Origin: Affinundibacterium fentianense | GTDB taxonomy: Bacteria > Pseudomonadota > Gammaproteobacteria > Burkholderiales > Burkholderiaceae_D | DNA: 64,000 nt | Direction of reading: 5' to 3' | Assembly (NCBI RefSeq): GCF_018139545.1 | Contig: NZ_JAGSPJ010000006.1 | Coordinates: 124,001-188,000, forward strand | In this document: positions 1-9,440 of the stretch, in pieces | Numbering within the stretch: the stretch's first letter is position 1 | Layout of the letters: the number at the start of each line of letters is the position of its first letter | Program-made: the position numbers and the translations under genes | The notes under the pieces: generated by a model | The model's input: only the letters and a program-made list of their open reading frames with translations | What the model was told of the DNA's origin: nothing | Database searches by the model: none

Positions 1-1157
1 ACATTGGTAATCGCTTCCTGAACACAATAAAAAATACAGTGTGCAATGTGCATAGGAACTGGTGTCTTTAGCTCATCAAATTGCAGCGTAATTTTGGGTT
101 GGGGGATTGATGCGCACAAGATGCGCAAAGCTTGTTGCAAGTTGATTTCTTTATCGCTTTTTTCGCTACTGACGACACTACGTACTTCTGCAAGTAAATC
201 GTGCGCAAGTTCGCGCGACACTTGCAATGCTTGCTGTAGTCGCGTATCTAGCGATGGCGTTTTTGACTCTATATTTGATTCTGTATTCGACTCTGCACTC
301 GACGCCATATTCAAATCAGTACCCACGGCGGCGCTATGGCGCACTGCCAAGTCTAAATGCAAATTGAGTGCGGTCAATTGATGACCTAGTATGTCGTGCA
401 AATCACGGGCAATTCTTGTTCTCTCTGTTATGCGAACTGTGTCGCTGAGCATGATTTGAGTCGCTTGTAATTCTGCGTAGGCGATCTTGAGTTGCGCACT
501 CTGTTTGAAATAGCGTTTTACGGCGAGGACTGCAGCAAAACAAATACAGTAGAGCAGTAATTGTGCGATCAGATAGAACACCCCGATTTTCCAATGAGTA
601 CCAGCCAGTGCGGGATTGTTAAACACGTAAAAGAGATGAACTCCGCTATACGCTAGCATCAGCAAGACTAAAAAGCGGAGCGCACGTCGAAACGGGAGGA
701 AGGCTGCGAACTGTGCTGCCAACACAAGTAGCAATGCCGACATACTCAATGCCGCTAAGACTAATTGCACAGCGAATAAACCATCCGAGCGAAATGCACG
801 ATGCTGACTGCGCAGCCAAAGTAGGGCGGTAAATAAGAGGCTTAGTGCCGCAGAATAGCTTAAGTAGCAGAAATATTGCCATTCGATACGAGCAGCCTCG
901 GTATCCAGCGCAAGCCAATTACTTAATATCTCGCGCACCCACCATTGGCAGAAGAAACCTGCTGGCGTATGAAGATTAGCCTGTGCGGGCGCAGTGAAGA
1001 ATAGCTCAAAAAATTCAAAGCCACCAAAAATGATGCAAGCAAATAGGCCGCAGACAAGCGCTAGATGCGGTTTAAGTAAAGCGATAAATTGACTGAAAAA
1101 ACGACGGGAGGAAGTGTCTATATATTTGACAGAAAAACTGCTACTGACATGGGTCAT
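1..1157 (-). CDS. NarL-family sensor histidine kinase, C-terminus cut by window edge
   Basis: Open reading frame of 385 codons running off the left edge. The ATG at 1157 begins a protein with several hydrophobic segments in roughly the first 210 residues, so it is an integral membrane sensor. A HisKA_3 dimerisation domain follows, with the phospho-acceptor motif ARDLHDILGHQ. The visible end, QEAITN, is the start of the N-box of the HATPase domain. The rest of the ATPase domain, and possibly a cognate LuxR-type response regulator, should lie beyond the edge. An odd Ser/Glu/Asn-rich stretch (SAESNTESNIES) sits between the two DHp helices. The family is clear; the signal sensed is unknown. Confidence 0.85.
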   Translation of the reverse strand, partial: MTHVSSSFSVKYIDTSSRRFFSQFIALLKPHLALVCGLFACIIFGGFEFFELFFTAPAQANLHTPAGFFCQWWVREILSNWLALDTEAARIEWQYFCYLSYSAALSLLFTALLWLRSQHRAFRSDGLFAVQLVLAALSMSALLLVLAAQFAAFLPFRRALRFLVLLMLAYSGVHLFYVFNNPALAGTHWKIGVFYLIAQLLLYCICFAAVLAVKRYFKQSAQLKIAYAELQATQIMLSDTVRITERTRIARDLHDILGHQLTALNLHLDLAVRHSAAVGTDLNMASSAESNTESNIESKTPSLDTRLQQALQVSRELAHDLLAEVRSVVSSEKSDKEINLQQALRILCASIPQPKITLQFDELKTPVPMHIAHCIFYCVQEAITN

Positions 1158-1265
1158 ACACTAGCCTTACGTACACAGAAAATACAATACAAATATCGGT
1201 AAGCAGATAGGTAACTGGGTGGATGCAGTAACACCTATCTTGTCGCAAATATTGTCGATACCTTG

Positions 1266-1520
1266 CTACTTATAGATCAGTTTCATCACTAAAATGAAGG
1301 CAGACAGTGATAAGGAAATCACATTCGCCACAATAATAGGCCAAGCGCCGAGCATTAATCCGTAGATGAGCCATCCAATCGTACCGGCAAACATAATGCA
1401 ATACATGCCGAGCGAAACGCCTTCAGCGCGTTTGCGACGCCAAGTGAGCCATGCTTGAGGGATGAAAGCGCTTGTTGTTAAAAAAGCAGCGATGTAGCCG
1501 ATAATATCGATAGAATTCAT
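1266..1520 (-). CDS. SemiSWEET-type sugar transporter (MtN3/PQ-loop)
   Basis: An 84-residue protein with three predicted membrane helices, the size of a SemiSWEET half-transporter, which works as a homodimer moving small sugars across the inner membrane. The N-terminal helix carries the PQ-loop signature (TTSAFIPQAW) and a basic WRRKRAEGVS loop follows, as in the family. Its start overlaps the stop of the upstream flavin reductase gene by 4 bp (ATGA), so the two are probably translationally coupled. The substrate cannot be read from sequence. Confidence 0.85.
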   Translation of the reverse strand: MNSIDIIGYIAAFLTTSAFIPQAWLTWRRKRAEGVSLGMYCIMFAGTIGWLIYGLMLGAWPIIVANVISLSLSAFILVMKLIYK

Positions 1521-2053
1521 AAAGCTTTACTGGTCAAGAATTGCCCGTGGTGGTAGACAAGCGGAGCTTGGTTTTTAAATGCGCATTGTTCGACTTCGCC
1601 GACAAAAATGAGATGGTCGCCCTCAGGATAACGGCTGCGATTAAAGCATTCAAACCACGCAGAAGCGCCCTTGAGTATGGGAAGACCCGTACGCGATAAA
1701 GTGAATTCGACACCGGCGAAGCGATCTTCGCTACGGCTGGCAAACTGTTCGGCTAAATGGCGTTGATCGGCCGCCAGCACGTTAATCACGTAGTGTGTGT
1801 TATCAGTAAAGACCGGCATACTTTGCGCTTTGTCGCCTAAGCTCCAAATAACCAGTGGCGGATCGAGTGAAACAGAGTTGAAAGAACTCGCGGTCAGGCC
1901 AATAAACTTCCCTTGTGCAAGGCGAGTCGTGATGACAGTAATACCCGTTGCAAATTGCGATAAGGCATGACGAAAGTGGCGACTATCAAAATCAGGGGGA
2001 AGTGCGGAGCTGGTTGGGGTGGGCATTGGATTTCCAAAAACTTTTTTCATCAT
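1517..2053 (-). CDS. flavin reductase-like domain protein
   Basis: A 178-residue protein of the flavin reductase / FMN-binding split-barrel family (HpaC, NtaB, RutF type). Such proteins reduce FMN or FAD with NAD(P)H and often supply a two-component monooxygenase. Seen: the N-terminal HFRHALSQFATGITVITT, then GLTASSFNSVSLDPPLV, the usual flavin-binding signature, and a C-terminal GDHLIFVGEVEQC. Two ATGs (2053 and 2050) lie behind GGGATA; the first is used here. No monooxygenase partner is visible nearby; the only coupled gene is the SemiSWEET downstream. Confidence 0.88.
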   Translation of the reverse strand: MMKKVFGNPMPTPTSSALPPDFDSRHFRHALSQFATGITVITTRLAQGKFIGLTASSFNSVSLDPPLVIWSLGDKAQSMPVFTDNTHYVINVLAADQRHLAEQFASRSEDRFAGVEFTLSRTGLPILKGASAWFECFNRSRYPEGDHLIFVGEVEQCAFKNQAPLVYHHGQFLTSKAL

Positions 2054-2218
2054 TATCCCAGATTTTGCTTCTCAACAGCAGAAGCGACTTGAAGCTGACC
2101 CGCGTTTCTTACCCTGCAGCGATTATCCTGTCGGGCTGTGTTAAACTAGCACACTTTTTGTTGCACGATTCAATTTGTAACTAATTGATTTTTAAGCAAA
2201 TTTAACAGGGGCGCGAAG

Positions 2219-2566
2219 ATGTGGAATGTTAAACTGTGGCAAAAATTACTACTGTCCAGCCTTTTTTGTTTTTTTACTTGTGTTCACATGACGCAAGCGA
2301 TGCAAATTGAGCGTCGTTTTCCAGAAGAAGTGAAACGCGGGAAAATGAGTACAACAGTGCTCGCAGAAATTGTTATCGACGGCAAATTACGATTGCATAC
2401 AGCCGGTTTGCGTATCTATGGCGACGATAATTTGATTAAAACGCCTGCTAGCGTCGACGTGAGTAACGTGGTGGTCAATTACTTAGAAAATGAGTTTGGC
2501 GAAATTGAAAAAATTTGGATTTTGACTCTTGAAGAATCAAAAGTAGCTTTACCCAAGAAGAATTAG
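2219..2566 (+). CDS. small exported protein of unknown function
   Basis: A 115-residue protein preceded by an AGGGG ribosome-binding site. Residues 1-28 form a signal peptide with a hydrophobic core (LLLSSLFCFF) and a cleavage-like AMQ region. The mature part is about 87 residues, mixed alpha/beta in character, with no cysteine and no recognisable domain. It sits just upstream of miaB on the same strand, 72 bp away. I do not recognise a family. It is probably periplasmic. Confidence 0.65.
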   Translation: MWNVKLWQKLLLSSLFCFFTCVHMTQAMQIERRFPEEVKRGKMSTTVLAEIVIDGKLRLHTAGLRIYGDDNLIKTPASVDVSNVVVNYLENEFGEIEKIWILTLEESKVALPKKN

Positions 2567-2638
2567 GCGTGATCGATGCTATGAAGTATTGATGGCCATA
2601 TGAAATCATTTAAATAAAAGTAGGAAGAATAGAGTTCC

Positions 2639-3964
2639 ATGCAGAAGAAAGTATTCATCAAGACCTTCGGTTGCCAAATGAACGAGTATGACTCGGACAA
2701 AATGCAAGACGTGTTGGCGGCAACAGATGGCATGATCAAAACCGATAAGCCAGAAGAAGCCGATGTGATTTTGCTTAACACCTGTAGCGTGCGTGAAAAA
2801 GCGTCGGAAAAAGTCTTTTCGGATCTTGGTCGTCTGCGTGAACTGAAAAAGACGAATCCTGATTTGTTAATTGGTGTTGGTGGTTGTGTCGCATCGCAAG
2901 AAGGCGAAGCGATAGTCCGTCGCGCACCGTATGTCGATGTGGTGTTTGGTCCGCAGACTTTGCACCGCTTGCCGCAATTGATTAAAGACAGACGTGAATC
3001 TGGTCGCTCACAAGTCGATATCAGTTTTCCAGAAATTGAGAAGTTTGATCACTTGCCACCAGCCAAAGTAGAAGGTTCTACCGCGTTCGTGTCGATCATG
3101 GAAGGCTGTTCGAAATACTGTAGTTATTGCGTAGTGCCTTACACACGCGGTGAAGAAGTATCGCGTCCATTTAATGACGTGTTAGTCGAAGTCGCTGGTT
3201 TAGCGGAGCAAGGCATTAAAGAAATCAGTTTGTTAGGACAGAACGTTAATGCTTATCGTGGTGTGATGGACGATGGCGAGATCGCTGACTTCGCTTTGTT
3301 ATTGGAATACATCGCAGAATTTCCACAAATCGAACGCATTCGTTTTGTGACTAGTCACCCGAAAGAATTTAATCAACGCTTGATCGATGCTTACGCCAAG
3401 ATTCCGAAATTGGTGGATCACGTCTATTTGCCAGCGCAACATGGTTCCGACCGTATCTTAGCAGCGATGAAGCGTGGCTATACCTCACTCGAATATAAGT
3501 CCGTGATTCGCAAGTTGAAGGCGGTGCGCCCGAACATGCATATCTCTTCTGATTTTATCGTCGGCTTTCCAGGTGAAACGGATGAAGATTTTGAAGCATT
3601 GATGAAGTTGATTAAAGACGTCGATTTTGATAATAGTTTCAGCTTTATTTTTAGCGCGCGTCCAGGTACGCCAGCAGCTAGTTTGGAAGACACAACGCCA
3701 GCTCCTTTAAAGCTTAAGCGCTTGCAATTTTTGCAGTCGGTGATTGACGCGAATACCAAGAAGTACAGCAACGCGATGATAGGCACAGTACAACGTATTT
3801 TGGTAGAAGGCCCTTCTGTGAAAGATCCGAATGAACTACAAGGTCGTACCGAAAATAATCGTGTGGTGAATTTTTCAGGTGGCAAAGAATTGATCGGTAC
3901 CTTGGTGAATACACGTGTAACCGAGTCCTATAACTATTCATTGCGTGGTGAATTGGTCGACTAA
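2639..3964 (+). CDS. miaB: tRNA-2-methylthio-N6-dimethylallyladenosine synthase MiaB
   Basis: A 441-residue radical-SAM methylthiotransferase that converts i6A37 to ms2i6A37 in tRNAs reading UNN codons. The N-terminal UPF0004 domain starts [17 protein letters not shown] and contains the auxiliary-cluster cysteines in [14 protein letters not shown] and GGCVASQEG. The radical-SAM motif is CSKYCSYC, followed by [17 protein letters not shown] domain closes the protein. Length and order are standard. The start follows AGGAAGAATAGAGTTCC. phoH and ybeY follow on the same strand, the usual order in proteobacteria. Confidence 0.98.
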   Translation: MQKKVFIKTFGCQMNEYDSDKMQDVLAATDGMIKTDKPEEADVILLNTCSVREKASEKVFSDLGRLRELKKTNPDLLIGVGGCVASQEGEAIVRRAPYVDVVFGPQTLHRLPQLIKDRRESGRSQVDISFPEIEKFDHLPPAKVEGSTAFVSIMEGCSKYCSYCVVPYTRGEEVSRPFNDVLVEVAGLAEQGIKEISLLGQNVNAYRGVMDDGEIADFALLLEYIAEFPQIERIRFVTSHPKEFNQRLIDAYAKIPKLVDHVYLPAQHGSDRILAAMKRGYTSLEYKSVIRKLKAVRPNMHISSDFIVGFPGETDEDFEALMKLIKDVDFDNSFSFIFSARPGTPAASLEDTTPAPLKLKRLQFLQSVIDANTKKYSNAMIGTVQRILVEGPSVKDPNELQGRTENNRVVNFSGGKELIGTLVNTRVTESYNYSLRGELVD

Positions 3965-3967
3965 AAA

Positions 3968-3994
3968 TGTAAGGCGGGTTGCACCCGCTCTACA
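3968..3994. repeat. imperfect palindrome between miaB and phoH
   Basis: Inverted repeat with outer arms TGTA/TACA and a core GCGGG-TTGCA-CCCGC, giving an 11-bp stem with one mismatch and one wobble. It resembles the short extragenic palindromes scattered through many betaproteobacterial genomes. A T-rich stretch begins about 8 bp later, so it might also attenuate transcription between miaB and phoH. Confidence 0.5.
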
Positions 3995-4025
3995 ATACTG
4001 ATTTATTTTTGGAAAATAAAACACT

Positions 4026-5192
4026 TTGAAAACGAATACACCTGTTCCTGTTTTGTATTTTGTTCCGCAGCCTCTAGATAACTTACTGCTGGCGCATCTG
4101 TGCGGTCCTTTAGATGAAAATCTGCGTCAAATTTCTGCTGCCTTAGATTTAAGTATTTTCCGCCGTGGTGAGAAATTTATCGTGAGCGGGCACAATGCGG
4201 AAAAGGGTTTGGAGTTATTGGAAAAATTCTATGCGCAAGCGAAGAAAATCATCACGATAGATGAAGTTCAGTTGGCCTTGGTCGAGCAACGCGCGGTGAG
4301 TAGTTTGCAGAAAGCAACTGAATCAGGATTTGTGTCTAGTACCGAATCTGACGAGATCGTGCCGACAAAACGTCGCAGCGCTAAAACCGCGACGAAGTCT
4401 GCGACTACCTCAAAAAACATCGATAAAGAAGTTGCACCCGTCGAAGTTGAAGAAGCTGTAGAAAGCCCGATACTCAAGACCCGTCGTAGTGATTTGCGTG
4501 GCCGCACCCCACACCAAAATACCTATCTTAAAGCGATACTCGAACATGATATTACTTTTGGTATTGGACCTGCAGGCACAGGCAAAACTTATCTAGCTGT
4601 TGCGTGCGCGGTCGACGCTTTGGAACGTGATGCTGTTAAACGCATAGTGCTGACACGTCCAGCAGTCGAAGCGGGCGAGCGTCTTGGTTTCTTGCCAGGT
4701 GACTTGGCGCAAAAGGTCGATCCTTATCTGCGCCCTTTGTACGATGCTTTATACGACTTACTCGGTTTTGATCGTACCCAAAAAATGTTTGAAAAACAGG
4801 TGATTGAGATTGCCCCGCTGGCGTATATGCGCGGCCGCACCTTAAATCACTCTTTCATCATTTTGGATGAAGCGCAAAACACCACGCCAGAGCAAATGAA
4901 AATGTTTTTGACGCGCATAGGATTTGGCAGCAAAGCGGTGATTACGGGTGACGTGACCCAGATCGATTTGCAGCGTCATCAAAAAAGTGGCTTAGTCGAT
5001 GCTTGTCAGGTCTTGCGCAATGTGCGTGGCATCGCTTTTAATCAATTTACCAGCGTGGACGTGGTGCGCCATCCTCTAGTTGGACGCATCGTTGATGCTT
5101 ATGAGGAAGCGACTCAACATCAAGATCAGCAAGATGCAGAAATAGTTAGCTTGAAACAAGCTACCGCAATGACGAAACCTCGACGTCGATAA
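4026..5192 (+). CDS. ybeZ: PhoH family ATPase (YbeZ)
   Basis: A 388-residue PhoH-like cytoplasmic ATPase, thought to act with YbeY in RNA and ribosome metabolism. The N-terminal part ([12 protein letters not shown]) matches the family's RNA-binding-like domain. A low-complexity Lys/Thr/Ser/Glu linker occupies about residues 105-150. The ATPase domain carries Walker A ([11 protein letters not shown]) and Walker B (IILDEAQN). The start is TTG; no ATG gives a full N-terminus. ybeY follows after 20 bp. The linker is longer than in typical homologues and looks expanded. Confidence 0.95.
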   Translation: MKTNTPVPVLYFVPQPLDNLLLAHLCGPLDENLRQISAALDLSIFRRGEKFIVSGHNAEKGLELLEKFYAQAKKIITIDEVQLALVEQRAVSSLQKATESGFVSSTESDEIVPTKRRSAKTATKSATTSKNIDKEVAPVEVEEAVESPILKTRRSDLRGRTPHQNTYLKAILEHDITFGIGPAGTGKTYLAVACAVDALERDAVKRIVLTRPAVEAGERLGFLPGDLAQKVDPYLRPLYDALYDLLGFDRTQKMFEKQVIEIAPLAYMRGRTLNHSFIILDEAQNTTPEQMKMFLTRIGFGSKAVITGDVTQIDLQRHQKSGLVDACQVLRNVRGIAFNQFTSVDVVRHPLVGRIVDAYEEATQHQDQQDAEIVSLKQATAMTKPRRR

Positions 5193-5212
5193 AATAGATA
5201 GCGTAGAAAACG

Positions 5213-5677
5213 ATGGCAACTACTCCTAAACACAAATTAAACCTGTCCGTGCAATACGCTGATGAGCGTTTGAAGGACGTATTGACGCGACCTTTGCTGC
5301 GCAAAACGATACAAGCCGCGTTGTTCTTCCCCGCAGAACTGACGCTACGCATCGTTGATGCTGAAGAAGGGCAAATTCTTAATCGTGATTATCGAGGTAA
5401 AGATTACGCGACCAATGTATTAACTTTTGCTTACACGGAAGACAGCGACGCTGAAGTGACACAAGCCGATATCATATTGTGTACCGACGTGTTAGAAAAA
5501 GAAGCGAAAGAACAAAAGAAAACAGTGCTCGAACACGCTCAACATTTAGTGGTGCATGGCGTCTTGCATGCTCAAGGTTACGATCATGAAAGCGATGAAG
5601 AAGCGGAAGAAATGGAAGCTTTAGAAATCGAAATTTTAGCGAGTTTGGGATTGGCAAATCCTTACGCTGAATCTTAA
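5213..5677 (+). CDS. ybeY: endoribonuclease YbeY (rRNA maturation factor)
   Basis: A 154-residue metal-dependent RNase needed for 16S rRNA 3' maturation and late 70S quality control. The zinc motif is intact near residue 118 ([11 protein letters not shown]), with three histidines, and the upstream [12 protein letters not shown] motif is the conserved family signature. It lies 20 bp after phoH in the standard order. Unusually, corC does not follow directly: the next co-directional genes are sixA-like (8881) and corC (10118), with a minus-strand block in between. Confidence 0.96.
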   Translation: MATTPKHKLNLSVQYADERLKDVLTRPLLRKTIQAALFFPAELTLRIVDAEEGQILNRDYRGKDYATNVLTFAYTEDSDAEVTQADIILCTDVLEKEAKEQKKTVLEHAQHLVVHGVLHAQGYDHESDEEAEEMEALEIEILASLGLANPYAES

Positions 5678-5696
5678 TTTCTGCATTGGTGCTGTG

Positions 5697-5729
5697 CCAG
5701 ACCTCTGTAAAATTTGCGTCGAGGTCTGG
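5697..5729. terminator. hairpin between convergent ybeY and lytTR genes
   Basis: Perfect 9-bp inverted repeat, CCAGACCTC and GAGGTCTGG, with a 15-nt loop, placed 20 bp after the ybeY stop. No T-run follows, so it may be a weak or Rho-assisted terminator rather than a classical intrinsic one. Confidence 0.4.
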
Positions 5730-5855
5730 GCTGAATAGTACGTTTTGAATACATCACTTCATTTTTCACATCTATCAGTAGCGTCACACCTAAAATAAAC
5801 TAGACGATTTGCCCGATGTCCGACGCTTGGTTTGATTTATTGCCGATGGTCAGGT

Positions 5856-6644
5856 CTATCTTCCTGAAAAAAGATGTGCATAAAGTCTGCTGACCTTGAG
5901 TTGGTCGGCGTGTTGTCTCAAATGGATGATCAAGGTGCCAGATTCTTGACGGGTAGCGCGTTCTATCGCGTTGACTTGCACTAAAGTGGATCGATGGATT
6001 TGCCAGAATTGTTCAGGATCGAGTTGCGCTTTTAATTCTCTCAGAGTTGCGCGTATAAAGTATTCTCGTTCAGCTGTGACAACTTTCAGATATTTATCGA
6101 CAGCTTCGATATACAAAACATCGGCTATCGCAACAAAGTACACTGAATTGCCACTGCTTGCCTGCAGATTTTTAAGATAGCTGCGATTGTCATTTGGTAC
6201 AGAATTGAATAAGCCAGCGAGTTGCTCTAGCGTGGTGGTAGTCGGTACTGGGGTCTTTTGTGCCAAGGCCTGTTGCAGGCGCTGGCAGGTTTGCATCAGC
6301 CGTTCGCTTCTCAGTGGTTTGATGAGGTAGTCTAGCGCTGCTTTTTCAAACGCTTGCACAGCATATTGATCAAAAGCGGTAACGAAGACGATCATAGGGA
6401 AAGCTTTGCTTTCAAATGGCCATTCTTCTGCTAGTGCTTCCACTACTTCTAAGCCATTGAGTAGCGGCATGCTAATGTCGAGAAACAAAATATCGACTTT
6501 TTCTTTCAGCCCGGTTTCCAGCGCAGCGACGCCATTTCTTAGATTCGCAACAATTGTTAATTGTGGCCACAGCTTTTGTAGTTCGCGCTCTAAATGTTCT
6601 GCGAGCAAAGGTTCATCTTCAGCAATAAGGGCAGTAATGCTCAT
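5856..6644 (-). CDS. LytTR-family response regulator
   Basis: A 262-residue regulator. The N-terminal receiver has the acidic pocket (AEDEP), phospho-acceptor Asp in ILFLDISMP, and the Thr and Lys switch residues in VTAFDQYA and LIKPL. The C-terminal LytTR DNA-binding domain covers about residues 165-260 (YIEAVDKYLKV; FWQIHRSTLVQVNAIE). It overlaps the upstream sensor kinase gene by 4 bp, so the two form a LytS/LytR (YehU/YehT-like) pair. Target genes are unknown. Confidence 0.93.
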   Translation of the reverse strand: MSITALIAEDEPLLAEHLERELQKLWPQLTIVANLRNGVAALETGLKEKVDILFLDISMPLLNGLEVVEALAEEWPFESKAFPMIVFVTAFDQYAVQAFEKAALDYLIKPLRSERLMQTCQRLQQALAQKTPVPTTTTLEQLAGLFNSVPNDNRSYLKNLQASSGNSVYFVAIADVLYIEAVDKYLKVVTAEREYFIRATLRELKAQLDPEQFWQIHRSTLVQVNAIERATRQESGTLIIHLRQHADQLKVSRLYAHLFSGR

Positions 6645-7723
6645 GATTTTGTGGTTCCTTGAATAATCGGGAGTTGCAGAGTGACACTGTAGCCGCCGCT
6701 AGCAGGTGTGTTGATATCGAGTGCAGCGTTAGCGCCGTACATGTGTTGCAAACGTTCTCGCACATGCTGCAAACCATAACCCATCTTACTACTCGATTGA
6801 GGGTGATCTAGCCTTGTGCCGCAGCCGTTGTCTGCTACTTTAATGTGTAGATGTTGATGCACACGCTCCGCTTGAATGCTAATGGTACCGCCATGTTCGG
6901 TCGGTTCCAGCCCGTGTTTGATGGCATTTTCAACTAAGGGTTGGAGTATCATGGCCGGTATAGGAATGTGGGCAAGTTCGGGTGGTAGTTTGAGTTCAAT
7001 TTGTAGACGTTCGCGCATGCGAATTTGCATTAAGGCCAGATAGTCTTGAATGCGTAGAAACTCTTCTTCTAAGCTGTGATTTTGTGCGCGAGATCCATTG
7101 AGGCTGGCGCGTAGGAAGTCGTTGAGATGATCTAACATGCTTTGCGCGGCACGCGTATCGACTTCAATCAAAACACGTAAATTCGCCAGTGTGTTGAATA
7201 GCATATGTGGTTCTAACTGGGATTGCAGCAGACGTAAATGGCTTTCAGTAGCACTGTGTTGAATCGCTGCATTGCGCGCTTCCATGCTGGCAATGTAATT
7301 GCGACTATATAGGTAGATAGTGCTCATCAGAGCTGTGATCAAGCACACGCCTAAAATAATGATCACGCCATATCCTTGAATTTGTAATTTTCGCGTATCA
7401 CCGGTAAGTATCAGAGCGATGTTGCCGCCGATCAGATATCCGCCTAGACAAGAAATTGGAATCCAGACAAACATGAAGGGCCAGCCAGGCCAAGCGAAGT
7501 CTTGTTGCAGCACCAGTTTGGTGTACTTACGCAGAAAGTAGGTCGCTCCGTGTCGCCCCATTTCAATCAGTGTTTGTATACATAGCCCTACGCATAGCGC
7601 ATGGACTGCCATCATCCAAACTTTTTCCTTGAACAAGAAGCTTAAGAAAATCGATGCGATGAATATCAAGGGAGCACTAACCCGCAGTTCGCGCCATAGA
7701 AAATTCAGAATAATTTTAATCAT
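6641..7723 (-). CDS. LytS/YehU-type membrane sensor histidine kinase
   Basis: A 360-residue sensor with about four membrane helices in residues 10-150. It has a His_kinase domain (LQSQLEPHMLFNTLANLR, with the phospho-accepting His) and a HATPase domain (LQPLVENAIKHGLEP; VADNGCG; GYGLQHVRERL). It lacks the extracellular GAF or 5TM-LYT module of true LytS. The start ATG is at 7723. It is the partner of the LytTR regulator that overlaps its 3' end. Confidence 0.92.
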   Translation of the reverse strand: MIKIILNFLWRELRVSAPLIFIASIFLSFLFKEKVWMMAVHALCVGLCIQTLIEMGRHGATYFLRKYTKLVLQQDFAWPGWPFMFVWIPISCLGGYLIGGNIALILTGDTRKLQIQGYGVIIILGVCLITALMSTIYLYSRNYIASMEARNAAIQHSATESHLRLLQSQLEPHMLFNTLANLRVLIEVDTRAAQSMLDHLNDFLRASLNGSRAQNHSLEEEFLRIQDYLALMQIRMRERLQIELKLPPELAHIPIPAMILQPLVENAIKHGLEPTEHGGTISIQAERVHQHLHIKVADNGCGTRLDHPQSSSKMGYGLQHVRERLQHMYGANAALDINTPASGGYSVTLQLPIIQGTTKS

Positions 7724-7850
7724 GATGCAAAGTTAATTGGTCAGGGGCTTCATCCTAGATGGCATTACTGCGGTTGTCTGTGTCATGTGACGAAGTTAAC
7801 TATGAAGTCGTGAGTGGTCGTCAGAACGGTATGGACGGTTTACTATCGCC

Positions 7851-8087
7851 TTAGCTCGCATCATCCGGCGAATTGGCTGATACTTCACCATCGAACGCCA
7901 AAATATCTCCAGGCTGACATTGCAATACATGGCAAATTTTTTCTAAAGTGTCGAAGCGTATCGCCTTCGCTCGACCAGATTTGAGAACGGATAAATTTTG
8001 TGGTGTGATGTCGACTAATTCCGCCAAAGTATTGAGACGCATCTTGCGCTGCGCTAGCACCACATCTAAGTTCACAATGATAGGCAT
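7851..8087 (-). CDS. small XRE/Cro-type regulator (YozG-like)
   Basis: A 78-residue helix-turn-helix protein (LNTLAELVDITPQNLSVLKS) of the short Cro/CI type seen next to DUF2975 proteins, for example Bacillus YozG-YoaS. It follows the DUF2975 gene after 9 bp and is surely cotranscribed. The C-terminal DFDGEVSANSPDD-like acidic tail is unstructured. It probably represses its own operon. Confidence 0.85.
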   Translation of the reverse strand: MPIIVNLDVVLAQRKMRLNTLAELVDITPQNLSVLKSGRAKAIRFDTLEKICHVLQCQPGDILAFDGEVSANSPDDAS

Positions 8088-8096
8088 GCAGTTTCC

Positions 8097-8681
8097 TTAA
8101 ATGGTGAGTTCAGCTTCTTCGTTGAGGTCGGTACCGATTTCTAAGGCCCATAGGATCAGGCTTAGAAAGCCAAGTTCGATAAAAAAGACGATGGTGTTCC
8201 ACAACCAATTGAGGGTACGATCCAAATTACCATCAGCGAACTGAAAGCAGTAAATGAGTACGCCAAAGCTAGCGACTATCCAAGCAATGCCCAAATAAAG
8301 ATTGATTTTATACGCGGCTCTAGCATGGAAGAGGGCTCTTGCATTGAAGATGTCTCCATCGTGAAAGCATTGAATCAGCTTTTGGAGATGAAGAAGGATA
8401 TAAAAAAGCGGTACGGTAAGCGCGAGTAGTGCGAACGTGAAGAAAATCTTACTAGCGGTAGTTAATCCCGGCTTCACAAACTCAGTAAAATTAGTTGGAT
8501 CATCCATCACTTTTAGCATCGACTGATGGATGTCGACGTTTCCTGTCTGAACCGACAGTAGTCCAATGATGCCGATTAGCCCGCCAAGGCAAGTCACTAT
8601 CAGGAGTGGCATAGAGAACCAAAGCAAATACCCACTAACTTTGCGAAATGCTGCAATACGCTGATTGCGTTCTAGGTTCAT
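8097..8681 (-). CDS. DUF2975 membrane protein
   Basis: A 194-residue protein with four predicted membrane helices, of the DUF2975 family, normally encoded with a small XRE regulator as here. The start at 8681 is preferred over an upstream in-frame ATG at 8744 because TAAAGGA precedes it at good spacing. No biochemical role is established for the family; the pairing suggests a membrane protein that modulates or responds to the adjacent DNA-binding protein. Confidence 0.82.
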   Translation of the reverse strand: MNLERNQRIAAFRKVSGYLLWFSMPLLIVTCLGGLIGIIGLLSVQTGNVDIHQSMLKVMDDPTNFTEFVKPGLTTASKIFFTFALLALTVPLFYILLHLQKLIQCFHDGDIFNARALFHARAAYKINLYLGIAWIVASFGVLIYCFQFADGNLDRTLNWLWNTIVFFIELGFLSLILWALEIGTDLNEEAELTI

Positions 8682-8715
8682 ATATCGTTCCTTTAAAAAG
8701 ATCACTGATGCGAGC

Positions 8716-8744
8716 ATTGTATGAAGTTGCGATATGAGATGCAA
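8716..8744 (-). promoter_or_regulatory. sigma70-like promoter of the DUF2975/XRE pair
   Basis: On the minus strand TTGCAT, a 17-bp spacer and TACAAT, ending 35 bp before the chosen ATG at 8681. The hexamers and spacing are close to consensus, and the placement supports the downstream start. Confidence 0.5.
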
Positions 8745-8790
8745 TAAAAAATGATCGTTTATCGATACTTTTTTATTGTTGTGAGTTTTT

Positions 8791-8820
8791 TTGGACTGAT
8801 TGTTGGGATTTGCATATAAT
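8791..8820 (+). promoter_or_regulatory. sigma70-like promoter of the sixA-like gene
   Basis: TTGGAC, an 18-bp spacer and a perfect TATAAT, about 60 bp before the ATG at 8881. Divergent from the DUF2975 promoter. Confidence 0.55.
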
Positions 8821-8880
8821 CCGATTGCGAGTTTTTTCTGATGGTGAATTGATCATTGAGAGTTTTTGGAAGGTGAAGAA

Positions 8881-9363
8881 ATGAAAAATACATTACGTGC
8901 ATTGTTGCTAATCCTAGTCTGCCAAATAAGCGTCTCTGCCTGGTCACAAACCATCTTCATCGTCCGTCACGGCGAAAAAGTCGACGAAAGTCGTGATCCG
9001 ACTCTCAGTTTGAAAGGCAAGCAACGTGCTGCGAATTTAGCGATGATCTTGCGCGATGCGGAGATTAAAAAGGTCTACGTGACCGAGTTTCAGCGCACCC
9101 AAATGACGGCCACGCCTTTAGCGGAAACACGGCAAATAGCGTTGACGCCCTATGCGGCGAAAGAGTCTTTGAATTTTGGAAAAAGTTTACTTACGGCAGA
9201 GGTAAACACCTTGGTGGTAGGACATTCCAACACCTTGCTCGATATATTGAAGGGTTTGGGAATTAATGATGTGAAACCCGTCGCGGATGATGAATATGAT
9301 CGTTTGTTTGTTGTGACATTAAATAAAAATGCAAGCGCTAGTTACACTCTGCTGCGCTATTAA
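8881..9363 (+). CDS. exported SixA-like histidine phosphatase
   Basis: A 160-residue histidine phosphatase superfamily protein. The catalytic RHG motif is in FIVRHGEK, with a second histidine in VVGHSNTL. A signal peptide (residues 1-22, ending SAWSQ) indicates export, which differs from cytoplasmic E. coli SixA. The ATG at 8881 follows GGAAGGTGAAGA; an upstream in-frame TTG would spoil the signal peptide. Substrate unknown; periplasmic phosphate-ester hydrolysis is the general inference. Confidence 0.85.
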   Translation: MKNTLRALLLILVCQISVSAWSQTIFIVRHGEKVDESRDPTLSLKGKQRAANLAMILRDAEIKKVYVTEFQRTQMTATPLAETRQIALTPYAAKESLNFGKSLLTAEVNTLVVGHSNTLLDILKGLGINDVKPVADDEYDRLFVVTLNKNASASYTLLRY

Positions 9364-9440
9364 CCTGCGGTGCAGGAAGCTTATGAAAGCAGCGTAGCCT
9401 TATCGCCTTTAAGGCATTAAGAGTACAGACAACCCAAACA

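Noticed and set aside
8866-8880. TTG start five codons before the sixA-like ATG
   Set aside because: It would place the GGAAGGTGAAGA ribosome-binding site inside the gene and put acidic residues at the start of the signal peptide.
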